In this document: one piece after another, positions 26,535 through 35,603 of the stretch
How positions within the stretch are numbered: position 1 is the stretch's first letter
How the letters are laid out: every line of letters begins with the position of its first letter
From: Planctomycetota bacterium
GTDB taxonomy: Bacteria; Planctomycetota; PLA2; JAEUHO01
NCBI GenBank assembly: GCA_020631815.1
Contig: JACKGW010000003.1
Coordinates: 247,456-311,455, forward strand
Length of the DNA stretch: 64,000 bases
Direction of reading: 5' to 3'
Notes under the pieces: generated by a model
What the model saw: only the letters and a program-made list of their open reading frames with translations
What the model was told of the DNA's origin: nothing
Databases searched by the model: none
Translations under genes and position numbers: made by a program

Positions 26535-26940
26535 CTGACGAGCTGGGGGTCTGATCCCGAGCGAGTGACGCGCGGCGGGTGCCTGATCCCGCGCAGCGGC
26601 GCCGCGGAGCGGCAACGCGGGGCGCGGGGTCTGGCTCCGCCGGGAGGTAGCCGCCGCGAGACCGGTCCCCACCGTGCGAGCGCGAGCATGCCGTCCCGCT
26701 GGCGGACGACGCACTCCGGTGTCAGACCCCGTGTCACTGTCGCTATCGCTCCCAGACACGGGATCAGACACCTCCGCGCGCGCAGCGACGTCGAGCGCGG
26801 GGTCTGATCCCGTGATGCGGTGTCGCGACAGCGACGCCGCGGGCACGGGGTCTGACCCCAAGCGGGAGACGCACTCCGGTGTCAGACCCGGCGCCCCGCG
26901 TCGCTTCCGCTCCGCTGCGCCGGATCGGACACCTCCGCGC
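26535..26940. repeat. Intergenic block of interspersed GGGGTCTGATCCC-type repeats
   Basis: No gene is seen in these 406 bp between typA and the LOG-family gene. The block is built of related short palindromic cores: GGGGTCTGATCCC at 26546 and 26799, GGTGCCTGATCCC at 26578, GGGGTCTGACCCC at 26847, GGTGTCAGACCCC at 26718, GGTGTCAGACCCG at 26878 and GGGATCAGACACC at 26760. They lie in both orientations, often with CTCCGCG flanks. The arrangement looks like REP/BIME clusters of other bacteria. No transposase lies beside it. Confidence 0.75.
26578..26641. repeat. 64-bp interspersed repeat, copy 2
   Basis: Same length as 18709-18772 and identical over the first 19 and about the last 25 bases. The centres differ but each contains its own small hairpin, as expected if structure rather than sequence is kept. 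Confidence 0.75.
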
Positions 26941-28932
26941 CTACCCCAGCTCGAGCAGGCGCTTGTAGAAGGGCAGCACGTCGTCGGGCTCGTCGGTGAG
27001 CAACACGTGCGTGTCCAGCCACGTGGGCGCCCGTCCGGCCTCGACCATCTGGCGGAACTGCTTGATCTGGTGGCGCCAGTAGGGCTTGCCCTCGTGGCGG
27101 CCGAAGAACACGACCGGTGAGCGCTCGATCACGCCCAGCTTCATGTCCGTCAGGGTGAGACCCACTTCCTCGAGCGTCCCGACACCCCCCATGAAGAAGA
27201 GGTGGAACGAGGCGATCTCGAACCAGCGCTGGCGCGACTGGCGGCTGCGGCCTTGGAACGTCTGGTAGAAGTCCGACGTCTTGTTGGTGCCCTGGTCTTC
27301 GATCTCGATGTAGCTCGCGCCGACGATGATCCCGCGCTCCTGCGCGATGTCGGTCACCTGCTGCATGGCCCCCGGCCCACCGCCCGTCATGAAGGCGATG
27401 TCGGGCCCGAAGAAGTCGGCCAGACGCACGATCAGATTCTTCATGCGCTCGACCTGGTCCGGCGGCAGCAGGCGCGACGAGCCGTAGCCCGCGAAGATCA
27501 GCGCGCTGCGGAACCGCTCGACCTTGTCGGCTTCCGTGAAGTAGCCGCGCAGACCACGGAACACGTGCTGCACCACGTGGCGGCGCAGGTCGTTGCACCA
27601 GAACACCTCGACGCCCAGGCCTTCGTAGTCCGCGAGACGCCCGTGGTCACGCGCCGAGAAGAAGGGGCCGTGCTCGAACGAGGCACGGCGGAAGATGATC
27701 CGCTTGATCTTGCGCTCGAGGGCCGCGGCGCAGATGTGCGCGTGCTCGATGAGGTTGGGGAAGTAGCCGAGCAGGAGCGTGCCGCCCAGGCCCGCGGGCA
27801 GGTCCTTGAGCATGGCGGTGCCGAACGGCACACGCCAAGGTGCTTCGACCACGCCTTCGGAGACGCGCGAGGAGATGTCCGTGCCGGAACGCGGCGAGGG
27901 ACCGCCTTCGGGATGGCACCACGTCCAGCGCGGCTCGGCGCCGGCCAGGACGGCCTGCATGTCCTCGACGACGGCAACGAGACGATGCGAGTAGCGCTCT
28001 TCGAGGGCGTGCTCTTCGAGCCGGTCGAACACGTGCGCCATCGCTTCGTACGAGCGCTCTTCCGACGTCGCGCCCTTGGCCGTCGCGGGCGGCAGCTCGA
28101 GGCCCATGTGCCACACGCGGGGCGCGGCGCGCGTCTCGACCGCCTCGTAGACCGACGCCGCCACCGTGGGGTTGACGATCCGGCGGTCGCCGCGGTTGTG
28201 GAACTCCAGGTAGACGTCCATGCCGCGCGTGGTGATCGGATCGAGGACGACCGCTTCGAGATGCTGGCCGAGGTCGGTCGGCTGGCTCTCCAGCACCACG
28301 TAGTGCCTGTGCAGGAACATGCTGCAGGACGTGATGACACCGTCGCCCGCCTCGAGCGCGATGCGACGTACCGGACGCCGCACCTGCAGGCGGTTCAAGA
28401 TGTCCTTGCCGCCTTCACGCATCAGGATCGTGCGCAAGGTCTCCAGCGTCAGCGGCGAGGCCATTTCGTAGACCCAGCCCTGCGGACGGATGCGGAACCG
28501 ACCGTCGCCATCGATGGAGTAGCTGCGCGGCAGCTGGATCTGGTGGGCTTGCACCAGCTCGTCCACCTGCTCGCTCGTGAGGCGCCGCTCCCGCGGGCAC
28601 ATCACGAAGCGCCCCACGCGCAGACCCGGCACGAGCAGCTCCGGCAGGAAGCGCCCGACGTCGTAGGCCTTCACGGTCGGCTGGACGAGCGCCTCGAACG
28701 TGGCCTGCTCGCCCGCCAGTCGCGCCTTGCCCGTGGGCTGGACGTTGATGCCGAGGCGCGCCAGGCGGCTGCGGGCCGCGAAGACCACCTCGTCGATGCG
28801 TCCGTCGAACCAGCCGCGCAGCGCGTCGGGGACCGGGACGGCCACGTCGATGCGGAAGCGCGAAGAGGCCTCGCCGCCCAGCGGCTCGGCGTGCTCGATC
28901 CACCCGTCGGGGGTCTGCATCGCGGCGTACAT
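26941..28932 (-). CDS. LOG-family (Rossmann, lysine-decarboxylase-like) protein with large N-terminal domain
   Basis: 663 codons from ATG 28932, with GGGAGG 10 bases upstream. Residues from about 465 are a LOG-family domain: ALIFAGYGSSRLL, AFMTGGGPGAMQQ, GRSRQSRQRWFEIASFHLFF and GGVGTLEEVGLTLTDMK. This is the nucleotide-binding pattern of cytokinin-activating phosphoribohydrolases and of nucleosidases such as PpnN. The first roughly 460 residues match no domain I know. They contain SYSIDGDGRFRIRPQGWVYE, SCSMFLHRHYVVLESQP, RIVNPTVAASVYEAVE and a charged helix (EERSYEAMAHVFDRLEEHAL). Most LOG proteins are 180-250 residues, and PpnN about 450. A nucleotide-monophosphate glycosidase is the best guess for the C-terminal part. 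Confidence 0.82.
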   Translation of the reverse strand: MYAAMQTPDGWIEHAEPLGGEASSRFRIDVAVPVPDALRGWFDGRIDEVVFAARSRLARLGINVQPTGKARLAGEQATFEALVQPTVKAYDVGRFLPELLVPGLRVGRFVMCPRERRLTSEQVDELVQAHQIQLPRSYSIDGDGRFRIRPQGWVYEMASPLTLETLRTILMREGGKDILNRLQVRRPVRRIALEAGDGVITSCSMFLHRHYVVLESQPTDLGQHLEAVVLDPITTRGMDVYLEFHNRGDRRIVNPTVAASVYEAVETRAAPRVWHMGLELPPATAKGATSEERSYEAMAHVFDRLEEHALEERYSHRLVAVVEDMQAVLAGAEPRWTWCHPEGGPSPRSGTDISSRVSEGVVEAPWRVPFGTAMLKDLPAGLGGTLLLGYFPNLIEHAHICAAALERKIKRIIFRRASFEHGPFFSARDHGRLADYEGLGVEVFWCNDLRRHVVQHVFRGLRGYFTEADKVERFRSALIFAGYGSSRLLPPDQVERMKNLIVRLADFFGPDIAFMTGGGPGAMQQVTDIAQERGIIVGASYIEIEDQGTNKTSDFYQTFQGRSRQSRQRWFEIASFHLFFMGGVGTLEEVGLTLTDMKLGVIERSPVVFFGRHEGKPYWRHQIKQFRQMVEAGRAPTWLDTHVLLTDEPDDVLPFYKRLLELG

Positions 28933-29361
28933 GGCTGGGTGTCCTCCCGGGCGGCCCATTTCACAGGCACCGGCCCTCCCGGGAAGGAATCGGTCGGCGA
29001 AGCCCGCGGCGCGCGCGTACGCGGGCGATCTGTTCCCTGCTCCCGACGGCGCTACCCCGGGGTGACGCGCCCCCCTCCCCCGGCGCCTCCGCCAGGGGCC
29101 ACCCAAGCCCCCCGACTTGAGCTACAAGTCCTTTTCAGTTAACGTCTTAGGAGAGATTGACTCCCTGGCGACACGCTCGCGTCACGGATGCGCCGGATCC
29201 GGGCACCCCCTGTGCAGGTTGCGGCGTGTAGCGTGGTCCGCCACCCGCGCGGCACGACACGACCTCTGGCGCCCGCAGCCACGAGGTCGTCGACGCCGGC
29301 GGCCGTGACCCCGCCTCGCAAGTTCCCGAGCTGCCTTTTCCCCTGTTTGGAGAGACACCCG
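28933..29361. other. Divergent intergenic region without a gene
   Basis: The 429 bp between the LOG-family and HEAT-repeat genes hold a GC-rich half with nothing recognisable and an AT-richer stretch at 29110-29160 containing the promoter candidate below. The remaining 200 bp form a probable long 5' leader of the HEAT-repeat mRNA, with no open frame I would call. Confidence 0.5.
29117..29145 (+). promoter_or_regulatory. Candidate promoter for the HEAT-repeat gene
   Basis: TTGAGC (29117-29122), a 17-bp spacer and TAACGT (29140-29145) sit in the only AT-rich patch of the gap. Inferred from sequence alone; it implies a leader of about 210 bases. Confidence 0.35.
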
Positions 29362-31410
29362 ATGAAGCGCCTCGCCCTTTTCGGCGTCCTGGTCGCTGCG
29401 GCCTCGTTTGCCCTCGCGCCCGACGCCTTCGCCCACGGTGGCCAGTTCAAGGCTCCGGGCGGCGCGGTCGACCCGGGCCAGCGCGCCCCGGAAGACCCCA
29501 CGCCCCCGCCGCCCCCGCCGCCGTCCGGTCCGCCGACGACGCCCTCGCCGACCGACCCCGGCAAGCCTGGCCCGACGGGTCCGACGACGCCGCCCCCCAG
29601 CGCTCCCCCGCCCCCCACGACGGCTCCTGGCGAGCTGGGTGGCACGCAGCGCGGCAAGGCCGCCGGCCTCTCCTACGACCAGTGGGTGTTCTGGTACGCG
29701 TACAACAACGCCGAGCTCGAGAACCTGAAGGACGCGCTGTACTCGAAGATCAGCTCGGACAACCCGCTCGCCGTCATGGGCTCGAGCGGCTCGAACCAGG
29801 GCTCCGAGACGCACGACGTGCGCACCAAGATCGCCTCCGACCTCATCCCCGCGATGTTGTGGGCGCGCGATCCCAAGAACGCCCGTCACAACGACGTCGA
29901 GTCGGCCGCCTACATCGGCTTGGCCAAGATGACGAAGGACCCCACGCACATCGATCTGATCCGCGAGGGTCTGGACAAGAAGTTCGACCAGCTCATCAAG
30001 GAGTCGGCGGCCCTTGCGCTCGGCCTGCTGCGTCGCGCCAAGCCCGAGGACCAGTTCGCCGGTAGCGACCTGGACCGCGTGCGCGGCACGCTGTTCGACG
30101 TCCTGGAAGACGACGACTACGAGACGCGCGTCCGCTGCTTCGCGGCGTTCGCCATCGGCATGCTCGGTGACCAGGCCTCCGGGTCCGGCTCCAACAGCAA
30201 GGCCGCCGAGCACACCGCTCGCCTGTTCACGCTGCTCGAGCGCGACTGGAACGACGAGATCACCACGGCGATCATGACGGCCATCGGCCTCCAGGATCCC
30301 TCCTCGGTGACCGAGCCCCAGCGCAACGTCCTTCGTGACTGCGTCACCAAGGGCAAGCTCGGCCGCGGCGATGCCAAGGGCATCGTCCCCTCCGAGGCGG
30401 CGGCCACCCTGGGTCGCGTCGGCACGGACAAGGACGTCGATCTCCTCCTGCGCGCCATCGGCAGCCGCCGTACGGACCGCTTCACGGAGAGCTCGATCGC
30501 CATCGCGCTCGGCAAGCTGGCCCCGCTCATCGCGAGCGAGCAGCGCACCGACCTGGCCAAGGGCATCATCGGCTACCTCAAGAAGAGCAAGAACCAGCAG
30601 GCGACGAACTTCGCCCTGATCAGCCTTGCCTACATCGCCATGGAAGACGTGAAGGCCGGCAAGACCGACGCGTTCACCGCGGCGAAGGTCGGCGAGTACC
30701 TGATGTCCTCCGCCACCAGCGGTCGTCCGCTCGAGAAGCCCTACGGCGCCCTGGCCCTGGCCTTGGTCGCCCGCGAGATCGGCGACATGCCGACCGTCGA
30801 GGTCTTCGGCGAGTTCCGCCACAAGGCGATCACGACGCTCCGCGAGGGTGTGAGCAGCGGCAAGCTGACCGCCCGCGACCAGGCGGCGTTCGCCATCGGC
30901 CTTGGCATCGCCAAGGACGAGGGCAGCGTCGGTCTCCTCATGGACGTGGTCAAGGACCGCAAGGAGAACTGGGAAAAGCAAGGCTACGCGGCCGTCGCCA
31001 TCGGCATGGCCACGCCCGGCACCAACGTCGCGGCCTCGCAGCTGATTCGCGAGACCCTGGTCAAGACCAACGAGGAAGAGCTCAAGATCCGCTGCGCCAC
31101 CGCGCTCGGCCTGCTGAAGGACCGTGGCGCGCTGGAGATGCTGCTCAAGGAGCTCAAGGACGCCGACACCCAGTCGCTCAAGGGCCAGATCGCCCTGTCG
31201 ATCGCCAAGATCGGTGACGGCCGCTCCATCCCCCCGATGGTCCAGATCATGAAGGACACCAAGGAGAAGGACCTGACCCGCGCCATCGTGACGGCGGCGC
31301 TCGGCGTCATCGGCGACATGGAGCTCATCCCGTCGCTCAACCGCATCTCCAAGGACATCAACTACCGCGCGATGAACGACAGCCGCAACGAGATCGTCTC
31401 GATCCTGTAG
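29362..31410 (+). CDS. Secreted HEAT-repeat protein with proline-rich linker
   Basis: 682 codons from ATG 29362, with GGAGAG 8 bases upstream. A signal peptide (about 1-24, APDAFA/HGGQF) is followed by a proline/threonine-rich linker (about 40-90) and then at least ten HEAT-like helical repeats to the end, such as ESAALALGLLRRAKPEDQ, TRVRCFAAFAIGMLGDQ, GYAAVAIGMATPGTN, IRCATALGLLKDRGALEML and QIALSIAKIGDGRSIPPMVQ. HEAT arrays are protein-binding scaffolds; this one would act outside the cytoplasmic membrane. Codon use is very regular, and an excellent terminator follows, both consistent with high expression. Partner unknown. Confidence 0.87.
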   Translation: MKRLALFGVLVAAASFALAPDAFAHGGQFKAPGGAVDPGQRAPEDPTPPPPPPPSGPPTTPSPTDPGKPGPTGPTTPPPSAPPPPTTAPGELGGTQRGKAAGLSYDQWVFWYAYNNAELENLKDALYSKISSDNPLAVMGSSGSNQGSETHDVRTKIASDLIPAMLWARDPKNARHNDVESAAYIGLAKMTKDPTHIDLIREGLDKKFDQLIKESAALALGLLRRAKPEDQFAGSDLDRVRGTLFDVLEDDDYETRVRCFAAFAIGMLGDQASGSGSNSKAAEHTARLFTLLERDWNDEITTAIMTAIGLQDPSSVTEPQRNVLRDCVTKGKLGRGDAKGIVPSEAAATLGRVGTDKDVDLLLRAIGSRRTDRFTESSIAIALGKLAPLIASEQRTDLAKGIIGYLKKSKNQQATNFALISLAYIAMEDVKAGKTDAFTAAKVGEYLMSSATSGRPLEKPYGALALALVAREIGDMPTVEVFGEFRHKAITTLREGVSSGKLTARDQAAFAIGLGIAKDEGSVGLLMDVVKDRKENWEKQGYAAVAIGMATPGTNVAASQLIRETLVKTNEEELKIRCATALGLLKDRGALEMLLKELKDADTQSLKGQIALSIAKIGDGRSIPPMVQIMKDTKEKDLTRAIVTAALGVIGDMELIPSLNRISKDINYRAMNDSRNEIVSIL

Positions 31411-31433
31411 CGACACGTTCCGCGAACGTGCGA

Positions 31434-31468
31434 GCGGCCGGCGCCTTGCGCCGGCCGCTTTGCTTTTT
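31434..31468 (+). terminator. Intrinsic terminator of the HEAT-repeat gene
   Basis: A perfect 11-bp stem GCGGCCGGCGC / GCGCCGGCCGC with a 3-base loop is followed by TTTGCTTTTT, 24 bases after the stop codon. This is the clearest rho-independent terminator in the window. The 220 bp beyond it, up to the kinase gene, hold nothing recognisable. Confidence 0.92.
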
Positions 31469-31686
31469 GGTGATGGGTGCGAGCACACCCCGGCGTGCGT
31501 AGGCACTGCTCGCCAGATGCTCGGCTACGCACCGCGATCCGCTCCTCGAGTGAACAGACCACGAGTCGTCGCGGATCGCGGCACGTTGCCGTCGCCCTGA
31601 CGAGCCGATCTGCGCAGGAGGCGGAGGAGGTAGGCAGGATCCGGACAGGGGCAGACGCGGGCAATCCGCGCTGCCAGGCCGCGCGT

Positions 31687-34452
31687 CTACCTCTCCCGCA
31701 CGCGGCGGATGCCGACGCCCTCGAGCGGTTGCCAGCCGGCGACGACGCGGGGGGCGGCAAGGAGCGTCGACTCGAGGCCTTCGAGGTAGCTGCCCCCCAT
31801 CACCCACCAGCCCGTCACGCCGCCGCGCCGTTCGAAGGTGGTCGTCATCTCGGCGAGGTTGCCGGCCATGTCGAAGAGGCCGTGGACGGAGCGGTCCAAG
31901 GGGCTGGCGAGGACGTCGTCGGGCCCAGCCACGGTGCTGTCCACGTGCACGGAGGACGCGCTGACGTCGGCCAACGAGCCCACGGGCGTGACGCCGGGTC
32001 CGTCGCCCACGGCGGCCCAGGCCCACTCGGCGGCCGTGGGAAGTCGTGCCCCTGTCGCTTGGGCGAAGGCCTGGGCGTCGCGCACGCTGATGCCTTCCAC
32101 GGGGCGTGACGCGGCGCCCGTCGGAACCTGGGGGCGCTCGTCCGGGCCCCGCGCCCACAGCGAGCCTCCGTCGCGGCCGAGGTCGCCCGCACGACGAGGC
32201 ACGCGCTCCCAGGCCTCGTCGATGGGCAGGCTGGCGAGCCACGCGCCGTACTCGGCCTGCGTGACCTCCCTCACATCCCACACGAGCGCAGCGACGCTGC
32301 TGCCCCGGAGCGGGCCGCGTGTGAACGTCCCCTCGGGGACGAACACCTGGCCGTCCGGCAGGCTCGTGGGGTCCAGCGGACAGCGAACCACGGGCGGGCT
32401 CTGCGGTCGGTCCGGGACGACGAACGGCAGATGGACGCTGCGCCCGTCGTGGGCAACCCGCAGCACGTAGCAGCCACGCGCCAAGCGCGTACGCGGCCCC
32501 TCGAGGACGACGCGGCGCGAGGCGTTCCAGCCCACCGCACCGGCGTCCGGATCCCACGGCAACACGTCGACGGAAGCGCCCTGGGGGATGTCGGCGATCA
32601 TGACCTCGAAGCGCGGGTCGAGCGTGGCGCGTAGCTGGGCCACGCGCTCGACGGCACCCACCACATCCGGCACGTGCTTGCCGTCCGTACCCTCGACCTC
32701 GTCGAGGCGTCGCACCGCGGCAGCCAAGCCCTGCTCACGCGCGCTCGGATCCGTCTCGCGCCCGGCGGCGTCCCGCCATCGCGCGACTTCGGCGAGCCCT
32801 TGCTCGAAGCGCTCACGCGCCTCGACGACGTCGAGCACGGCACGCCCTCCCGCCCCGTCGCCCGAACTCACGAGGTCGAAGGCGTGGGTCGAGGCCGCGA
32901 CGAGGTCCCCCTCGGCGAGGGCCTGCTGCGCCGCCGCGGCCAGCATCCGCCGCCGTGCGGCGCCGTCGTCGCCCGTCGGGCGCAGCGCCCACGCCAGGCC
33001 CGCGGCGCCCAGCACGATGGCGCCGCCTGCGCCCAGGAGGACGCGTCGACGGTTGCGGCGTGCAAACAACCGACCGCGGTACACGACCTCGCGTGCCGTG
33101 GAGGTCGTCGCGAGCACGGCATCAACGGGGCGACGATCGAGCCACGCCTCCAGGTCGCGCGCGAAGGTCGCGGCGTCCTCGTAGCGCTGCTCGGGGTCGG
33201 GCGCCATGGCGCGATCGAGAATGGCCGCCAAACCACGGCTGACACCCGGTGGCAGGGGACGCACGCGCCCCCGCAGCACCTCACGCCGCAAGATCTCGGG
33301 TGTGCGCTCGCGTCCTGCCTGGAGGTCGGCGAGCATCCGACGATAGCCCTCGGCCTCTTCCTCGTTGCCGGCGGCGACGGCGTCTTCCACCAGCAGGGTC
33401 AGGTTGCGCCGACGCACGTCGGCCGGCAGACGCGAGCGCACGGCGGGCTCGTAGGGCGGCTCGCCGGTGACGAGCGCGTGGACGAGGGCACCCAGGCCCC
33501 AGACGTCGCCGCGCGGATGCGCCTCGCCACGCGCCTGTTCCGGCGGCATGTAGACGAGCGTGCCCGTCACGTGGACGCCCTCGCCACGCAGGGGCACGGG
33601 GAAGGTCTCGTCGATCCCCTGCAGCCGCGCGTTGTCGCGTCGCAGGAGGGAGGCAACGCCGAAGTCGATCAGGTAGGGCCGCCAGCCGTCGGGGTCGACC
33701 ATGACGTTGGCGGGCTTGATGTCGCGATGGAGGACGCCCTCCTTGACGTTGGCGTGCTGCACGGCCGCCGCGATGGGCAACACGACGTGACGCAGGATGC
33801 CTTCGAGCGAGCGGATGGCCTCGCTGCCGTGGCGCGTCTCGAGAGCGCCGCTCTGGAGATCGCGGATCAGGTCCTCGAGATCGACCGGGTCGTGCAGCAG
33901 CTCCATGGCGTAGAAGCGCGTCTTGCCGACGTAGCCCGAGTCGTAGATCGGCATGATGTGCGGATGGCGGATGTTGGCTTGGATCGCGATCTCGCGCTGG
34001 AAGCGCAGCGTGTCCAGGGGGGTAGTCTCGCGGGCGAGCACCTTGAGCGCGACGTGGCGATTGGCCACGGGATCGAAGGCGCGCACGACCGTGCCCATGC
34101 CGCCGCGCCCGAGCGGCCCCTCGATCTCGTAGCGGCCCAACCGCTCACCGGGGGTAACGCCGACGCCAGCCGCCGTGGGTTCCGCACGGGCCGGCTCGGG
34201 CGGCGCGGGAGCAGAGGGTGGCGGAGGGGGCGGCGCCACGACACGGCGCTTGCCCCTTGTCGCCGGAGGCGGAGGCGCGTCGCCGACGGCCTCCACGAAC
34301 AGGCGTTCCCCCTGGCGACGGACGAGGAATGCACCCCCGCACGCTCGACACTTGGCGTGCTGCCCCGCGGGGTCGTCCGGCAGACGGGTGGCGTCGACAG
34401 CGAACCGCTTGCCGCAGCGGGGACAACGGACGCGGTTGGATTGGGCGCTCAC
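31687..34452 (-). CDS. Zinc-ribbon Ser/Thr protein kinase with membrane helix and FGE/SUMF1-like domain
   Basis: 921 codons from GTG 34452; the start is the likeliest but has no strong Shine-Dalgarno. Residues 10-38 hold CPRC and CRAC (MJ0042-type zinc ribbon). A Pro-rich linker leads to a Hanks-type kinase (about 107-390) with GRGGMGTV, Lys137, HRDIKPANVM (Asp244) and DFG at 263-265. A basic stretch and one transmembrane helix (about 471-490) follow, then a helical region. From about residue 700 comes a sulfatase-modifying-factor-like domain: EVTQAEYGAWL, VEGISVRDAQAFAQATG, RLPTAAEWAWAA, FDMAGNLAEM and VMGGSYLEG. The catalytic cysteines of formylglycine enzymes are not seen, so this part is probably a binding domain outside the membrane, with the kinase inside. 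Confidence 0.92.
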   Translation of the reverse strand: MSAQSNRVRCPRCGKRFAVDATRLPDDPAGQHAKCRACGGAFLVRRQGERLFVEAVGDAPPPPATRGKRRVVAPPPPPPSAPAPPEPARAEPTAAGVGVTPGERLGRYEIEGPLGRGGMGTVVRAFDPVANRHVALKVLARETTPLDTLRFQREIAIQANIRHPHIMPIYDSGYVGKTRFYAMELLHDPVDLEDLIRDLQSGALETRHGSEAIRSLEGILRHVVLPIAAAVQHANVKEGVLHRDIKPANVMVDPDGWRPYLIDFGVASLLRRDNARLQGIDETFPVPLRGEGVHVTGTLVYMPPEQARGEAHPRGDVWGLGALVHALVTGEPPYEPAVRSRLPADVRRRNLTLLVEDAVAAGNEEEAEGYRRMLADLQAGRERTPEILRREVLRGRVRPLPPGVSRGLAAILDRAMAPDPEQRYEDAATFARDLEAWLDRRPVDAVLATTSTAREVVYRGRLFARRNRRRVLLGAGGAIVLGAAGLAWALRPTGDDGAARRRMLAAAAQQALAEGDLVAASTHAFDLVSSGDGAGGRAVLDVVEARERFEQGLAEVARWRDAAGRETDPSAREQGLAAAVRRLDEVEGTDGKHVPDVVGAVERVAQLRATLDPRFEVMIADIPQGASVDVLPWDPDAGAVGWNASRRVVLEGPRTRLARGCYVLRVAHDGRSVHLPFVVPDRPQSPPVVRCPLDPTSLPDGQVFVPEGTFTRGPLRGSSVAALVWDVREVTQAEYGAWLASLPIDEAWERVPRRAGDLGRDGGSLWARGPDERPQVPTGAASRPVEGISVRDAQAFAQATGARLPTAAEWAWAAVGDGPGVTPVGSLADVSASSVHVDSTVAGPDDVLASPLDRSVHGLFDMAGNLAEMTTTFERRGGVTGWWVMGGSYLEGLESTLLAAPRVVAGWQPLEGVGIRRVRER

Positions 34453-34554
34453 GGAGCCCGGATTCTGGTGCTGGAGGCCCCCCCTGGCAACGACGGAGGG
34501 CGCTCGACGACGCCACGGAGTCACGGCGCCCCCGGCGTAGAATCGACGCGCACG

Positions 34555-35577
34555 ATGCCAGCGGCGACGCGTCCCCGCTCGGCACCGAGGTCCCGAGTCG
34601 GGAGAGGCATCATCGGCGCACCGACTCCCTCCGCCCCCACCGTGCTCGTCTGGAGCCGGGACGCGACGCGCCGCCAAGCGCTCGAGGCCGCAGTACGCGC
34701 CCTCGGAGGCCAGGCGCTCACGGCGATCGAGTCCCCGGATCCCGCCCAGCCGGCGTCCTTGGTGGTCGTCGACGCAGGCAGCGTCCCGCGCGAGGCGATC
34801 GCCGGCTGGCGTCGCCCGACCTCCCTCGTCCCGTGGCTGGTCGTGGCGCCGCGTGGTCAGGCGGCGGCCGAGCCCTGCGGGGCCACGGGGTGCATGGGCG
34901 GCGACGAAGACCCCGCCCGACCGGACGGCGTGCTCGCGCGCCTGATCGCCGCCGTGCGGGAGGTGCCCGAGATCGGTCGCTACCTCCTCCGGCTCGACGA
35001 TGAGGAGGTGGCACTGGCCTTCCATCCGCGGCCCGGCGCCAACGCCACGCTCGTCCGCTTCCTGCTGCACGACCTGTCGATGCGCCATCCCGGCCGGCGC
35101 CTACCCAACACCGAGGTGCAGCTGGCCTTGCACGAGGCCCTGGCGAACGCGCTCGAGCACGGCAACCTGGGCATCACGTACGAAGAGAAGACCGCCGCCA
35201 TGGAGACGTCAGGCGGCGTGCGTGCGCTCGTCGACCAACGCCTCTGCGACGAGCGTCTCGCGGCTCGCATGGCTCACGTGCGCGTGATCTACGCTGCCGA
35301 CGAAGTCGCGTACATGGTGCGCGACGAGGGCAGTGGCTTCGACGCCCGCTGTCGCACACACGAGCCCATGGCCGCCGCGACGGCCCTGCACGGCCGCGGA
35401 CTCAAGCTGATCCAGCACGTGATGGACGACGTGCGCTGGAACCCTGCGGGCACCGAGATCACGATGGGCAAGCGGTTGGATGGTCCGGGCGTGCTCGGCG
35501 AAGACGACGACGAGGACGACGAAGACGACCGCGACCTCGACGACGACCGCGTGCCGGGCGCCCGCGGCCGCGCCTGA
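34555..35577 (+). CDS. RsbW-type histidine-kinase-like ATPase with N-terminal receiver-like region
   Basis: 340 codons from ATG 34555. The first roughly 110 residues read like a degenerate receiver fold (TVLVWSRDATRRQALEAAVR, SLVVVDAGSVPREA) but lack the usual acidic pair pattern. From about 150 is a GHKL ATPase of the anti-sigma/anti-anti-sigma-regulator class: N-box LHEALANALEHGNLGI, DEGSGFDA and LHGRGLKLIQHVMDDV. The last roughly 35 residues are a run of Asp/Glu. Such proteins phosphorylate anti-sigma antagonists or bind sigma factors (family knowledge). It is divergent from the FGE-kinase, sharing about 100 bp of upstream DNA, so joint control is plausible. Confidence 0.85.
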   Translation: MPAATRPRSAPRSRVGRGIIGAPTPSAPTVLVWSRDATRRQALEAAVRALGGQALTAIESPDPAQPASLVVVDAGSVPREAIAGWRRPTSLVPWLVVAPRGQAAAEPCGATGCMGGDEDPARPDGVLARLIAAVREVPEIGRYLLRLDDEEVALAFHPRPGANATLVRFLLHDLSMRHPGRRLPNTEVQLALHEALANALEHGNLGITYEEKTAAMETSGGVRALVDQRLCDERLAARMAHVRVIYAADEVAYMVRDEGSGFDARCRTHEPMAAATALHGRGLKLIQHVMDDVRWNPAGTEITMGKRLDGPGVLGEDDDEDDEDDRDLDDDRVPGARGRA

Positions 35578-35603
35578 CGCGCCACCGCGGCAACACTTCG
35601 GTC

